From NCBI RefSeq assembly GCF_008039575.1, contig NZ_VDUY01000001.1, forward strand, positions 62,001-126,000: a stretch of 64,000 bases of DNA, read 5' to 3'. The position numbers were made by a program, and so were the translations under genes. Positions 8,298 through 17,255 of this stretch are shown one piece after another. Within the stretch, counting starts at the first letter, position 1; each line of letters opens with the position of its first letter. The notes under the pieces were generated by a model. It made no database searches. It saw only the letters and a list, made by a program, of their open reading frames with translations, and was not told where the DNA came from. The DNA comes from Zeimonas arvi. GTDB lineage: Bacteria > Pseudomonadota > Gammaproteobacteria > Burkholderiales > Burkholderiaceae_E.

Positions 8298-9032
8298 GTG
8301 ACCTCGTCTTCGGACATGCCCGCTGGCCGCGCTCCGGAGATCCGCGACGCCCCGATCTTCGGCGTGGTCGGCGCCGTGGCCTGGGCCTGCCGGCGCGACC
8401 TGAAGCTGGCCGCGCAGTCGCGTGCCGAGCTGGCGGTGGTGCTGCTGTTCTTCCTGCTGGTGGCCAGCCTGTTTCCGCTCGCGGTGAGCCCAGACCCGCA
8501 ACTCCTGCGCGCCATCGCCTCGGGCATCGCCTGGGTGGCGGCCCTGCTGGCCACGCTGCTGGGCCTGCCCAGGCTGTTCGCGGCCGACTGGGCCGACGGC
8601 ACGCTCGAGCAGATCCTGCTGGCGCCGGCCCCCCTGCCGGCCCTGGTGGCGGGCAAGGTGCTGGCCCACTGGCTGGCCACCGGCCTGCCGCTGGTCCTGC
8701 TGGCGCCGCTGGCCGGCCTGCAGTTCGGCCTGCCGCCCGAGGCCATCGCGGTGCTGGTGGCGTCGCTGGCACTGGGCACGCCCATCCTTTCCTGGCTGGG
8801 TGCGGTCACCGCGGCGCTCACGCTCGGCGCGCGCGGTGGCGCCTCGCTGCTCGCCCTGCTGGTCCTGCCACTGGCGGTACCGGTGCTGATCTTCGGCGCC
8901 GGGTCGGTCGAATCGGAGATGGCCGGGCTGGGCGCGGGCGCGCACCTTTCGCTGCTCGGCGCCGGGCTGATCCTGGCCTGGCTGTTCGGCCCGTTCGCCG
9001 CGGCGCTCGCGGTTAGAATTGCACACGAATGA
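8298..9032 (+). CDS. ccmB: Heme exporter membrane protein CcmB
   Basis: A 244-aa polytopic protein with six hydrophobic segments after a hydrophilic N-terminus. It contains the CcmB pattern RDLKLAAQSRAE near residue 35 and DWADGTLEQILLAP near 100. It is the membrane partner of CcmA. The start is GTG at 8298, two bases after the ccmA stop, with GGGAG 7 bases upstream. The N-terminal extension of about 25 residues ahead of the conserved part is slightly longer than in most homologues. Confidence 0.9.
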   Translation: MTSSSDMPAGRAPEIRDAPIFGVVGAVAWACRRDLKLAAQSRAELAVVLLFFLLVASLFPLAVSPDPQLLRAIASGIAWVAALLATLLGLPRLFAADWADGTLEQILLAPAPLPALVAGKVLAHWLATGLPLVLLAPLAGLQFGLPPEAIAVLVASLALGTPILSWLGAVTAALTLGARGGASLLALLVLPLAVPVLIFGAGSVESEMAGLGAGAHLSLLGAGLILAWLFGPFAAALAVRIAHE

Positions 9033-9033
9033 C

Positions 9034-9783
9034 ATGACAGGCAGTTTCTGGTTCCAGTTCGCCTCGCCCGCGCGCTTCTATCCGCTGGCCGGCCGCATGA
9101 TCCCGTGGTTCGGCTGGACCGCCGCGGTGCTCGCGATCGCCGGGCTCTACGTGGGCTTCTTCGTCGCGCCCACCGACTGGCAGCAGGGCGAGTCCTACCG
9201 GATCATCTTCATCCACGTGCCTGCGGCGTGGATGGCGATGTTCATCTATCTGGTGATGGCCTTCTGGTGCGCCCTGTCGCTGGTGCTGAACACGCGGCTG
9301 TCGGCCATGATGGCGCAGGCACTGGCGCCCACCGGCGCGATGTTCGCCTTCGCGTCGCTGTGGACCGGCGCCTTCTGGGGCCGGCCCACCTGGGGCACCT
9401 ACTGGGTCTGGGACGCACGCCTCACGTCCACGCTCATCCTGCTCTTCCTGTATCTGGGCTACATGGCGCTGCGCGCCGCGATCGACGATCCCCGCCGGGC
9501 CGACCGCGCCACCGCGCTTCTTGCCCTTGTGGGCGTGGTCAACGTGCCGATCATCTACTTCTCGGTGCGCTGGTGGAACACGCTGCACCAGGGCGCCACG
9601 ATCTCGATGACCGCCGCGCCCAAGATGGCCGAGACCATGCTCACCGCGATGCTGCTGATGACCTTCGCCGCCTGGGCCTACGCGATCGCGGTTGCGCTGC
9701 ACCGGGTGCGCAGCATCATGATCGAGCGCGAGGCGCTCAACGACTGGGTGGCCGACCTGCGCCGCGCGGAGGGCGCGAAATGA
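9034..9783 (+). CDS. ccmC: Heme transfer protein CcmC
   Basis: A 249-aa, six-helix member of the heme handling protein family. The tryptophan-rich signature WGTYWVWDARLTSTLIL lies at about 126-142, with histidines in the flanking periplasmic loops (FIHVPAAWMAM and WWNTLHQGATI). CcmC loads heme onto CcmE. The ATG at 9034 is one base after the ccmB stop, and its own stop overlaps ccmD (ATGA). Confidence 0.95.
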   Translation: MTGSFWFQFASPARFYPLAGRMIPWFGWTAAVLAIAGLYVGFFVAPTDWQQGESYRIIFIHVPAAWMAMFIYLVMAFWCALSLVLNTRLSAMMAQALAPTGAMFAFASLWTGAFWGRPTWGTYWVWDARLTSTLILLFLYLGYMALRAAIDDPRRADRATALLALVGVVNVPIIYFSVRWWNTLHQGATISMTAAPKMAETMLTAMLLMTFAAWAYAIAVALHRVRSIMIEREALNDWVADLRRAEGAK

Positions 9784-9968
9784 GCGAATGGCTGGCGATG
9801 GGCGGCCACGGCTTCTACATCTGGAGCTCGTACGCGATGATGGCCTTGTGCGTGGCCGCCGAGATGTGGTCGCTGCGACAGCGCCGTAAGGCCGCATGGC
9901 AGCGCGTGGACGAAGCTCGGGAAGAACACGAGTCGGCCCGGCCGGCTCGCAGAACGGAAACCGAATGA
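9780..9968 (+). CDS. ccmD: Small heme-chaperone complex subunit CcmD
   Basis: A 62-aa protein with one membrane helix (about 12-32) followed by a basic, charged tail, the expected layout of CcmD. It overlaps ccmC and ccmE by four bases on each side (ATGA both times). The opening [19 protein letters not shown] fits the family, where an aromatic segment with a conserved tyrosine precedes the helix. CcmD helps release holo-CcmE from the CcmABC complex. Confidence 0.9.
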   Translation: MSEWLAMGGHGFYIWSSYAMMALCVAAEMWSLRQRRKAAWQRVDEAREEHESARPARRTETE

Positions 9969-10432
9969 AACCGCGTCACAAGAGACTGATCCTGATCCTG
10001 GTGGGCCTGGCCGCGATCGGCGTGGCCGCCGCGCTGGTGCTCAACGCCTTCCGCAGCAACCTGGTCTTCTTCTACACGCCCAGCGAGATCGCCGAAGGCA
10101 AGGCGCCCGCCGGTCGGCCGTTCCGCGTGGGCGGCCTGGTCGAGACCGGCAGCCTGAAGCGCGTGGGCGACGGCACCAGCGTGGTGTTCGTGGTCACCGA
10201 CAGCGCGAAGTCGATCCAGGTGTCCTACACCGGCATCCTTCCCGACCTGTTCAAGGAGGGCAAGGGCGTGGTCGCGCAGGGCTCGATCCAGCCCGACGGC
10301 AGCTTCCGCGCCAGCGAGGTGCTGGCCAAGCACGACGAGAACTACATGCCGCCCGAGGCGGCCGAGGCGCTGGAGCGCGCCGGCCACCCGATGGACAAGA
10401 CACCGCAGTACCAGCAGTACAAGAAGCAGTGA
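9965..10432 (+). CDS. ccmE: Periplasmic heme chaperone CcmE
   Basis: A 155-aa protein with an N-terminal membrane anchor (about 8-27) and an OB-fold domain. The heme-attachment motif [13 protein letters not shown] contains the covalent heme-binding His123 and nearby Tyr127. It carries heme from CcmC to the CcmF/CcmH ligation complex. The ATG at 9965 overlaps the ccmD stop. Confidence 0.95.
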   Translation: MKPRHKRLILILVGLAAIGVAAALVLNAFRSNLVFFYTPSEIAEGKAPAGRPFRVGGLVETGSLKRVGDGTSVVFVVTDSAKSIQVSYTGILPDLFKEGKGVVAQGSIQPDGSFRASEVLAKHDENYMPPEAAEALERAGHPMDKTPQYQQYKKQ

Positions 10433-10484
10433 CCGGCGGGCGCGGCCGACCGCGCCGCCGCCGTCGCATCGAACAGGAGCAGCC

Positions 10485-12476
10485 ATGACTGCCGAACTCG
10501 GACATTTCGCGATTGCCCTGGCCCTGGCCGTGTCGGTCGCGCTGGGCGTGCTGCCGATGGCAGGAAGCTTCATGCGCGGGACCGCTGGCGCGCGCCTGAT
10601 GGCGGTCGCGCGGCCCGCCTCGCACGCGCTGTTCGCGCTCACGCTGCTCGGTTTCGGCTGCCTGATCGCGCTGTTCGTGAACAACGACTTCACCGTGTCG
10701 CTGGTCGCCACCCATTCCAACCTGCACCTGCCGCTGCACTACCGGGTCGCGGCAAGTTGGGGCTCGCACGAGGGCTCGATCCTGCTGTGGGTGCTGATGC
10801 TGGCCGGCTGGACCTCGGCTGTGGCGATGTTCTCCGGATCGCTGCCCGCGGCGCTGCGGGCGCGCATCCTCGCCACGATGGGCCTGGTGGCGATCGGCTT
10901 CCTGCTGTTCACGCTGTTCACCTCCAATCCCTTCGAACGGCTGCTGCCGCCGCCGGCCGACGGCCGCGACCTGAACCCGCTGTTGCAGGATCCGGGCATG
11001 GTGTTCCACCCGCCGCTGCTCTACATGGGCTACGTGGGCCTGTCGGTGGCCTTCGCCTTCGCGGTGGCGGGCCTGCTGGGTGGGCGCTTCGACGCGGCCT
11101 GGGCGCGCTGGGCGCGGCCCTGGACCACGGTGGCCTGGGCCTTCCTGACGCTGGGCATCGCGCTGGGCTCGTTCTGGGCCTACTACGAGCTGGGATGGGG
11201 CGGCTGGTGGTTCTGGGACCCGGTCGAGAACGCCTCCTTCATGCCCTGGCTGGTGGCCACCGCGCTGATCCACTCGCTGGCGGTCACCGAGAAGCGCGGC
11301 ACCTTCCGCAGCTGGACCGTGCTGCTGGCAATCCTGGGCTTCAGCCTGAGCCTGCTCGGCACCTTCCTGGTCCGCTCGGGCGTGCTCACCTCGGTGCACG
11401 CCTTCGCCACCGACCCCACCCGCGGCATCTACATCCTGATCTTCCTGGCCACCGTGATCGGCGGCTCCCTCACGCTGTTCGCCTGGCGCGCCCAGGCGAT
11501 CGGCAACGGGCCCTCGTTCGGCGCGGTGTCGCGCGAGTCGATGCTGCTGGCCAACAACATCGTGCTGGTCGTGGCCATGGCCGCGGTGCTGCTCGGCACG
11601 CTGTATCCGCTGGTGCTCGACACGCTGGGCATGGGCAAGATCTCGGTGGGCCCGCCCTACTTCGACACGGTCTTCCTGCCGCTGATGGCGCCCGCCTTGT
11701 TCCTGATGGGCATCGGCCCGCTGGCCCGCTGGAAGCGCACCGGAATCCCCGAGCTGGTTCACAAGCTGCGCTGGGCCTTCGTGGTGGCCGCGGTCGCTTC
11801 GCTGCTGCTGCCGCTCACCGTCGACGGCTTCCGGCCGATGACCAGCCTGGGCCTGATGTTCGCGCTGTGGATCGCCGGCAGCGTGGGGGTGGCGCTGCTC
11901 GACATGCTGCGCGGCCACGACGGCAAGCTGGCCCTGCGCCGTGCGCGGATGCATCCGGCGAGCGCCTGGGGCATGCACCTGGCCCACCTCGGGATCGCCG
12001 TGTTCATCGTGGGCGTGACGCTGGTCAACAGCTACACCGTCGACCGCGAGCAGCGGGCCCAGCCGGGCGACACGATCGCGCTTGGCGACTACTCGCTGCG
12101 CTTCATCGGCCTGGAGGACGTCAAGGGGCCGAACTGGGACGCGGTGCGCGGCACCTTCGAGGTGCGCAAGGCCGGCAGCGACAAGGTGATCGCGGTGCTG
12201 CGCCCCGACAAGCGCAGCTATCGCGCCTCGGGCATGGCGATGACCGAGGCCGCGATCGACCGCAGCCTGCTGCGCGACGTCTACATCTCGATGGGCGAGC
12301 CGGTGGGCGGGGACGCCTGGATCGTGCGTGCCCACGTGAAGCCCTTCGTGAACTGGATCTGGCTGGGCTGCCTGTTGATGGCCGCCGGCGGCGCATTCGC
12401 CATCGCCGACCGCCGGTACCGGCGCAAGACGGCCGTGGCCGGCGCCCGCGCGGGCGCCGCCGGCCAGGCGGCCTGA
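10485..12476 (+). CDS. ccmF: Heme lyase subunit CcmF
   Basis: A 663-aa polytopic protein with about 14-15 hydrophobic segments. The WWD signature GGWWFWDPVENASFMPW is near 242-258, preceded by SWGSHEGSILLW near 89, with histidines expected to coordinate heme. CcmF is the core of the cytochrome c synthetase, joining heme to the CXXCH cysteines of apocytochromes. The ATG at 10485 has AGGAG upstream. The length is normal. Confidence 0.95.
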   Translation: MTAELGHFAIALALAVSVALGVLPMAGSFMRGTAGARLMAVARPASHALFALTLLGFGCLIALFVNNDFTVSLVATHSNLHLPLHYRVAASWGSHEGSILLWVLMLAGWTSAVAMFSGSLPAALRARILATMGLVAIGFLLFTLFTSNPFERLLPPPADGRDLNPLLQDPGMVFHPPLLYMGYVGLSVAFAFAVAGLLGGRFDAAWARWARPWTTVAWAFLTLGIALGSFWAYYELGWGGWWFWDPVENASFMPWLVATALIHSLAVTEKRGTFRSWTVLLAILGFSLSLLGTFLVRSGVLTSVHAFATDPTRGIYILIFLATVIGGSLTLFAWRAQAIGNGPSFGAVSRESMLLANNIVLVVAMAAVLLGTLYPLVLDTLGMGKISVGPPYFDTVFLPLMAPALFLMGIGPLARWKRTGIPELVHKLRWAFVVAAVASLLLPLTVDGFRPMTSLGLMFALWIAGSVGVALLDMLRGHDGKLALRRARMHPASAWGMHLAHLGIAVFIVGVTLVNSYTVDREQRAQPGDTIALGDYSLRFIGLEDVKGPNWDAVRGTFEVRKAGSDKVIAVLRPDKRSYRASGMAMTEAAIDRSLLRDVYISMGEPVGGDAWIVRAHVKPFVNWIWLGCLLMAAGGAFAIADRRYRRKTAVAGARAGAAGQAA

Positions 12477-12489
12477 ACGGAGCGCTCAC

Positions 12490-13026
12490 GTGAAGATGCT
12501 CCGCCTGCTCCTGCCCGCCGCGCTGTTCGCGGTGATCGCGCTCTTCCTCTACAAGGGACTGGACCGCAACCCGCGCGAACTGCCCTCGGCGCTCATCGGC
12601 AAGCCCGCGCCCGCCTTCACCCTGCCGGTGCTGGGCCGCGAGGGCCAGCAGTGGTCGCCGCAGGACTACGCCGGCAGGGTCTGGCTGCTCAACATCTGGG
12701 GCTCGTGGTGTGCGGCCTGCCAGATCGAGCACCCGGTGCTCGAGGATCTCGCGAAGTCCGGCGTGGTGCCCATCGTGGGCCTGGCCTGGAAGGACAAGCC
12801 CGAGGCCTCCGCCGCCTGGCTGCGCCGCTTCGGCGACCCGTACGCGCTGGTGGTCAGCGACATCGACGGTCGGGCCGGGGTGGACTGGGGCGTGTACGGC
12901 GCGCCGGAAACCTTCGTCGTCGACAAGCGCGGCACCATCCGCTTCAAGCACGTGGGCCCGGTCACGCCGGAATTGCTGCAGTCGAAGCTGCTGCCGCTGG
13001 TCAGGGAACTGCAGGGGCAGTCGTGA
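12490..13026 (+). CDS. ccmG: Thiol:disulfide oxidoreductase CcmG/DsbE
   Basis: A 178-aa thioredoxin-fold protein with an N-terminal anchor (about 5-22) and active site WGSWCAAC (Cys74, Cys77). The acidic and GVYGAPETFVVD stretches are typical of CcmG. It reduces apocytochrome or CcmH disulfides in the periplasm before heme attachment. The start is GTG at 12490; an ATG at 12496 is a near equivalent. The stop overlaps the ccmH ATG by one base. Confidence 0.93.
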   Translation: MKMLRLLLPAALFAVIALFLYKGLDRNPRELPSALIGKPAPAFTLPVLGREGQQWSPQDYAGRVWLLNIWGSWCAACQIEHPVLEDLAKSGVVPIVGLAWKDKPEASAAWLRRFGDPYALVVSDIDGRAGVDWGVYGAPETFVVDKRGTIRFKHVGPVTPELLQSKLLPLVRELQGQS

Positions 13027-13607
13027 TGGCGGGCACCTCGTTCGAACGCGCGGCATCGAAGCTCGCCGCCATTCCGCTCGCCGCCGCCTTGGCACTCGGC
13101 AGCGCACCGGCGCTGCTGGCTGCAAGCGCACCCGCGGCGGCGCAAACCGCCAGCGGCCAGCCTTACCTGGCGCCCGGCACGACCGAGAGCCTGATCACCG
13201 ATCCGACCGACAAGGCCCGCTACGACAAGCTGGCGCACGAGCTGCGCTGCCTGGTCTGCCAGAACCAGACGCTGGCCGAATCCGACGCCTCGCTGGCCGC
13301 GGATCTGCGCAGGCAGGTCGAGTCGATGATCGTCGAGGGGCGAACCGACGCGCAGATCAAGTCCTACCTCGTCGAGCGCTACGGCGACTTCGTGCTCTAC
13401 CGGCCGCCAGTGCAATCGAACACCTGGGCGCTCTGGTTCGGGCCCTTCGCGCTGCTGGCCATCGGCGTCGCCGTCTGGATCGGGATCAACCGGCGTCGCA
13501 GGCTGGCGAACGCCGATGCGCCGGGCCGGCCCGCGCCCGTCGAAGGCGCTGGCGCGGCCACCTCGGCCGACATCGATCGGGTCCGCAGGCTGCTGGACGA
13601 GCGCTAG
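13026..13607 (+). CDS. ccmH: Cytochrome c maturation thioredoxin-like subunit CcmH
   Basis: A 193-aa protein. A signal peptide ends near residue 40 (AAAQ), followed by the redox motif RCLVCQNQ (Cys75, Cys78), a three-helix domain with SYLVERYGDFVLYRPP, and one membrane helix (about 138-158). It lacks the TPR half seen in long CcmH proteins because CcmI is encoded separately at 6398. It is the last gene of the ccm operon and is convergent with the MFS gene 54 bp away. Confidence 0.93.
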   Translation: MAGTSFERAASKLAAIPLAAALALGSAPALLAASAPAAAQTASGQPYLAPGTTESLITDPTDKARYDKLAHELRCLVCQNQTLAESDASLAADLRRQVESMIVEGRTDAQIKSYLVERYGDFVLYRPPVQSNTWALWFGPFALLAIGVAVWIGINRRRRLANADAPGRPAPVEGAGAATSADIDRVRRLLDER

Positions 13608-13661
13608 ACGCGGCCACGCCCGTTCTCAGCGGCGCCGCTCGCGGCCTGGCAGCGGGCGGCG

Positions 13662-14960
13662 TCAGCCCGACGCGCCGCCTGCCCCGCCACCCGATCGGCT
13701 GGCGGACACCGCGCGCGCGAAGCGTTGACTGTCGTGACCCCTGATCGCCGCGGCAATCGCCACGGTGCAGGCCGCAGCCACGCCCGTCGCGATCCAGGTC
13801 GAGGACCAGCCGCCGCTGTACTGGGCCAGGGCCGCGATCACCGGCGGCAGCAGGATCTGTCCGCTGGCCGAGCCCTGCTGCATCAGGCCCACCGTGGTGG
13901 ACACCGCGGCCGGATTAGGCGCATAGAAGGGCGCGGTGGCGAACAGTGTGCCGGGAATCAGCCCGCCCACGACGGACAGCACCACGATGGCCGCGTAGCG
14001 CAGTGCGAAGGGCGCCTCGGTGCCGAAGGCGATCCAGGCGCACAGGGCCATCGAGGCACCGGCGAAAGCGATCAGCGAATGGCGCTGGAAGCCCTGCTGC
14101 AGCAGCAGGCCCGCCGCCAGGTTGCCCGCGACGTTGGCGATGACCGCCAGCGCGGTCAGCAGCGCGCCCAGGGACTGAGCCACGCCGGCATCCGCATAGA
14201 CGCTCGGCAGGAAGCTGAAGATGCCGACGAACTGTCCGGCATAGAAAAGAAAGCAGAGCGCCAGCAGCCAGGGGCCGATCCGGATGACCGTGGCCCAGGC
14301 GTTGGCCGCGAGCGGCGCGCGGCCGGGCCCGGTCGCCGCCTCGGCCCCCGGCCGTGAACCGGTTGCCGACGCCGCCCCCGAGCCCGCCGGCGTACCCGGC
14401 TGGGCCCGCGGCAGCGCGAAGGCGATCATCGCGGCCCAGCCGATCCCTGCCAGGGCGGTACCCCACCACGCCGCGCGCCAGCCGGCAGCCTGCATCAGCC
14501 AGGGCGTCACCACCAGGGCCAGGCCCATGCCTGCCGGCATGTAGGCCGCCCAGGCGCCGAGCCAGCCCCTCAGTTGCGAGGCCGGCACGCACTGGCGCAG
14601 CAGGGCCGGCCCCGGCAGCACCGCCATCAGGAAGCCCGCGCTCTCGATCGCGCGGCTCGTGAAGAGCACCGCCGGCGAGCTGGCCATCGCGCCGGCGGCG
14701 CTGGCCGATCCCATCGCGAGCAGGCCGGCCGCCATGACCCGGCGCGGGCCGAAACCATCGGCGATCGCGCCGCCAGCGATGCCGAACAGCGCGCCGGCGA
14801 ACATGAAAAGCGAGACCATCCAGCTGACCTGCACCAGACTCAGGCCGAACTCGGCCTGCAGCGCGAGCAGCGCCGGGGGCAGCTTCCCGAAGTTCAGCGC
14901 GGCGACGATGCCGGTGCCGACGACGATCGCCGCCGAGCCGGTGCCGCCGCGCACCGTCAT
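13662..14960 (-). CDS. Major facilitator superfamily transporter
   Basis: A 432-aa, 12-segment carrier with an MFS loop 2-3 motif (GAIADGFGPRRVMAAG, near 67-82) and a long central cytoplasmic loop rich in Gly, Ala and Pro (about 195-222). It is translationally coupled to the upstream copper chaperone gene: the chaperone's stop and this ATG overlap by one base (TGATG). MFS proteins of the CcoA group import copper for cytochrome oxidase assembly, so a copper role is possible. The exact CcoA metal motifs were not recognised, and the substrate stays open. Confidence 0.75.
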   Translation of the reverse strand: MTVRGGTGSAAIVVGTGIVAALNFGKLPPALLALQAEFGLSLVQVSWMVSLFMFAGALFGIAGGAIADGFGPRRVMAAGLLAMGSASAAGAMASSPAVLFTSRAIESAGFLMAVLPGPALLRQCVPASQLRGWLGAWAAYMPAGMGLALVVTPWLMQAAGWRAAWWGTALAGIGWAAMIAFALPRAQPGTPAGSGAASATGSRPGAEAATGPGRAPLAANAWATVIRIGPWLLALCFLFYAGQFVGIFSFLPSVYADAGVAQSLGALLTALAVIANVAGNLAAGLLLQQGFQRHSLIAFAGASMALCAWIAFGTEAPFALRYAAIVVLSVVGGLIPGTLFATAPFYAPNPAAVSTTVGLMQQGSASGQILLPPVIAALAQYSGGWSSTWIATGVAAACTVAIAAAIRGHDSQRFARAVSASRSGGGAGGASG

Positions 14961-15550
14961 CAGTTCTTCGAGCCGGGCATCGCTGCGCCGTGCGGCACGC
15001 CCTGCTGGTGCATGCCGCTTCCGGCCGGGCCGCCCATGGCGCCCATGGACTCGACCTTGAAGGTCACCTCGACCTCGCCCGCCTTCTCGAAGCGCAGCTT
15101 GACCGGGAAGGACTCGCCCGCCTTCAGCGGCGCCGTCAGGTCGATGAACATCATGTGCAGGCCGCCCGGCCGCAGTTCGACACGCTTTCCGGTCGGCAGG
15201 TCGATGGCCGTAACCTCGCGCATGCGCATCACGTTGTTCTCCATGGACATCGAGTGCAATTCGACCTTGGCCGACACCGGCGAGGACGCGCCCATGAGCT
15301 TGTCGTCGGCCCCGGCATTCTCCAGCATCAGGAAACCGCCGCCCACGGCTGCGCCGGGCGCGGTGGCGCGCGCCCAGGGGCTGCCGATCGACACCTGTCC
15401 GACCTTGGCGGCTACGGCCATCGCTGCGCCGGCCTGGTTCTGCTGCTGCATGTGCTGCTGCATCGGCGCCTGGGCCAGCGCGATCGAGGCCACGGCGGAC
15501 ACGCCGAGTACGGCCAGTGTCTTGACGGAAAAAACGGAACGGGAATTCAT
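14960..15550 (-). CDS. Periplasmic copper chaperone PCu(A)C
   Basis: A 196-aa protein with a signal peptide ending near residue 27 (ALAQA), a Met/Gln/His-rich linker (30-45) and the PCuAC domain. The copper signature H-x10-M-x21-H-x-M is exact: His99, Met110, His132 and Met134. A Met/His-rich tail (from about 168) may bind extra copper. The family delivers Cu(I) to cytochrome c oxidase. It is the first gene of a two-gene operon with an MFS carrier, and lies one locus from the ccm cluster. Confidence 0.93.
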   Translation of the reverse strand: MNSRSVFSVKTLAVLGVSAVASIALAQAPMQQHMQQQNQAGAAMAVAAKVGQVSIGSPWARATAPGAAVGGGFLMLENAGADDKLMGASSPVSAKVELHSMSMENNVMRMREVTAIDLPTGKRVELRPGGLHMMFIDLTAPLKAGESFPVKLRFEKAGEVEVTFKVESMGAMGGPAGSGMHQQGVPHGAAMPGSKN

Positions 15551-15714
15551 GTCGATGCCTGCCGGATGAGGGTTGGCGGAGGAAGATCCGGCAACGGAGA
15601 TGCCGGATCGCAGGGAGCCATCGGAACGCGCTCGGCCCGCATTCTAGCTACCCGGACGCGGGTACATTGGACCTCGGTCAAGCAGCCGGCCGCACTTCGA
15701 CTCAATTCGCAGCC

Positions 15715-16512
15715 ATGCAGTTCACCGTCTACGCCGCAATCGGCGCGCTGATCGGCTTCTTCTCCGGCCTTCTGGGCATCGGCGGCGGCGCCGTCCAGAC
15801 CCCGCTCACCGTATTGGCATTCGAGGCGCACGGCCTGCCCCGGGAGCATATCGCGCACATCGCGGTGGGAACGGGCGTGGCCTCGATCGCCTTTACCGCG
15901 GCCGCCAGCACCCTGGCCCACCACCGGCACGGCGCGGTGGACTGGTTCCTGCTCGGCCGGCTCACGCCCGGGCTGCTCGCGGGCGGCTTCGCCGGCGGCT
16001 ACGTGGCCCAGCTGCTGCCCACCGCCTGGCTCGCGATCGTGCTGGCGGTGTTCATCGGATACGCCTCGGCCGCGATGGTCTTCGAGCTGCGCCCGGCGCC
16101 GCACCGGGGCCTGCCAGGGGCGGCAGGCCTGGCCGCCCTGGGCACCGCCGTCGGCATGATGTCGACCATGGTGGGCGCCGGCGGCGCGGTGCTGCTGGTG
16201 CCGGCGCTGACCTGGTTCAACGTGCCGTTTCGCCGCGCGATCGGGACCGGCGCCGCGATCGGCCTGCCGATCGCCTTCACCGGCACCATCGCCCACGTGC
16301 TGGGCGGGCTCGGCGAGCCCGGCTTGCCCGAGGGCGCGGTGGGCTACGTCTGGCTACCGGCCCTGGTTCCCTTCGTGATCGCCAGCATGCTGCTGGCGCC
16401 GGCCGGCGCGAGGCTTTCGCACCGGGTGCCGGCGCGCACGCTGCGCCGCGTGTTCGCCGGCACCATGTTCCTGCTGGCGATCCGGATGGCGTGGTCGCTG
16501 GCGCGGGGGTGA
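15715..16512 (+). CDS. TauE/SafE (TSUP)-family membrane permease
   Basis: A 265-aa protein with about eight hydrophobic segments. The glycine-rich entry motif GFFSGLLGIGGGAVQTP (about 14-30) has a second copy TVGMMSTMVGAGGAVLLVP in the C-terminal half, the two-fold repeat expected in the sulfite exporter TauE/SafE family. Members export sulfite or sulfonates or move other anions; many are annotated only by fold. The ATG at 15715 is chosen because the family homology starts there; a frame extension upstream has no support. It is convergent with the NlpC/P60 gene 8 bp away. Confidence 0.85.
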   Translation: MQFTVYAAIGALIGFFSGLLGIGGGAVQTPLTVLAFEAHGLPREHIAHIAVGTGVASIAFTAAASTLAHHRHGAVDWFLLGRLTPGLLAGGFAGGYVAQLLPTAWLAIVLAVFIGYASAAMVFELRPAPHRGLPGAAGLAALGTAVGMMSTMVGAGGAVLLVPALTWFNVPFRRAIGTGAAIGLPIAFTGTIAHVLGGLGEPGLPEGAVGYVWLPALVPFVIASMLLAPAGARLSHRVPARTLRRVFAGTMFLLAIRMAWSLARG

Positions 16513-16520
16513 GCGCGCGA

Positions 16521-17144
16521 TCAGACCCGCCGCACCCCCGAGAACCGAGGCCGCCAGTAACGCGCGTGCACGCCGTCGAGCCTGACCACCCCGCCGGTGG
16601 ACGGCGCGTGCACGAAGCGGCCGTTGCCCACGTAGATGCCGGCGTGCGAGAAGCGCCCGGCCGTGTCGAAGAGCACGATGTCGCCGGTGCGCACGGTGCG
16701 ATAGCGCACCGGCTGGCCGGCCTGCGCGATCTGCCTGACCGTGCGCGGCAGGGGATGACCCGCAGCCTCGCGAAACACGTAGACGATCAGTCCGCTGCAG
16801 TCGAAGCCGCCGTCGGGCGTGTTGCCACCGTAGCGATAAGGCGTGTCGACCAGGCTGAGCGCCAGGAAGGCGGCCTCGCGGGCCAGTTCGTCGGGAACGT
16901 TGCCGGGACCGTCGGCCGCGGAGTCGCCGGGCGCGGGCCAGGCGTCGGTCGGCGCAGCCGCTCGATACGACGGGCCCGAGGCGCAGGCGGACAACAAGGC
17001 CGCGCCGAAACCACCCAGCGATGCGAGCACGCGCCGGCGCGCAACAGACGGGGTTTCGGTCGTCATCCTGGACGTCATTCCGGACGGCATCACGGACTGC
17101 GAAACCGACGGCGAAGGCGACGAGTCGATCGATTCGATGGTCAT
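16521..17144 (-). CDS. NlpC/P60-family peptidoglycan hydrolase, probable lipoprotein
   Basis: A 207-aa protein. An arginine-rich leader (ARRRVLASLGG) leads into a hydrophobic stretch and the lipobox-like LLSAC (Cys54), so it is probably a lipoprotein and possibly Tat-exported. The C-terminal NlpC/P60 domain (about 90-205) has the catalytic Cys116 in GGFDCSGLI, His167 in RFSHAGIYVG and a third polar residue at His179. Such enzymes cut peptide bonds in cell-wall stem peptides. The start at 17144 is set by AAGGAA 8 bases upstream. Confidence 0.88.
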   Translation of the reverse strand: MTIESIDSSPSPSVSQSVMPSGMTSRMTTETPSVARRRVLASLGGFGAALLSACASGPSYRAAAPTDAWPAPGDSAADGPGNVPDELAREAAFLALSLVDTPYRYGGNTPDGGFDCSGLIVYVFREAAGHPLPRTVRQIAQAGQPVRYRTVRTGDIVLFDTAGRFSHAGIYVGNGRFVHAPSTGGVVRLDGVHARYWRPRFSGVRRV

Positions 17145-17255
17145 GGCGCGATTCCTTTCGTGCGGCGTTGTGACCATGGCCGAGTCTAGGTTGCATCGCC
17201 CGGACGAATCAAGCAGTCGCGCTACAGTACGAGCCCCGACCAGGAGACTTCCCAC

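Noticed and set aside
4169-8821. A 1550-codon minus-strand open frame over tctBA and ccmIAB
   Set aside because: It is antisense to well-recognised genes, has low-complexity Arg/Gln/His/Ala composition, and no family or ribosome binding site.
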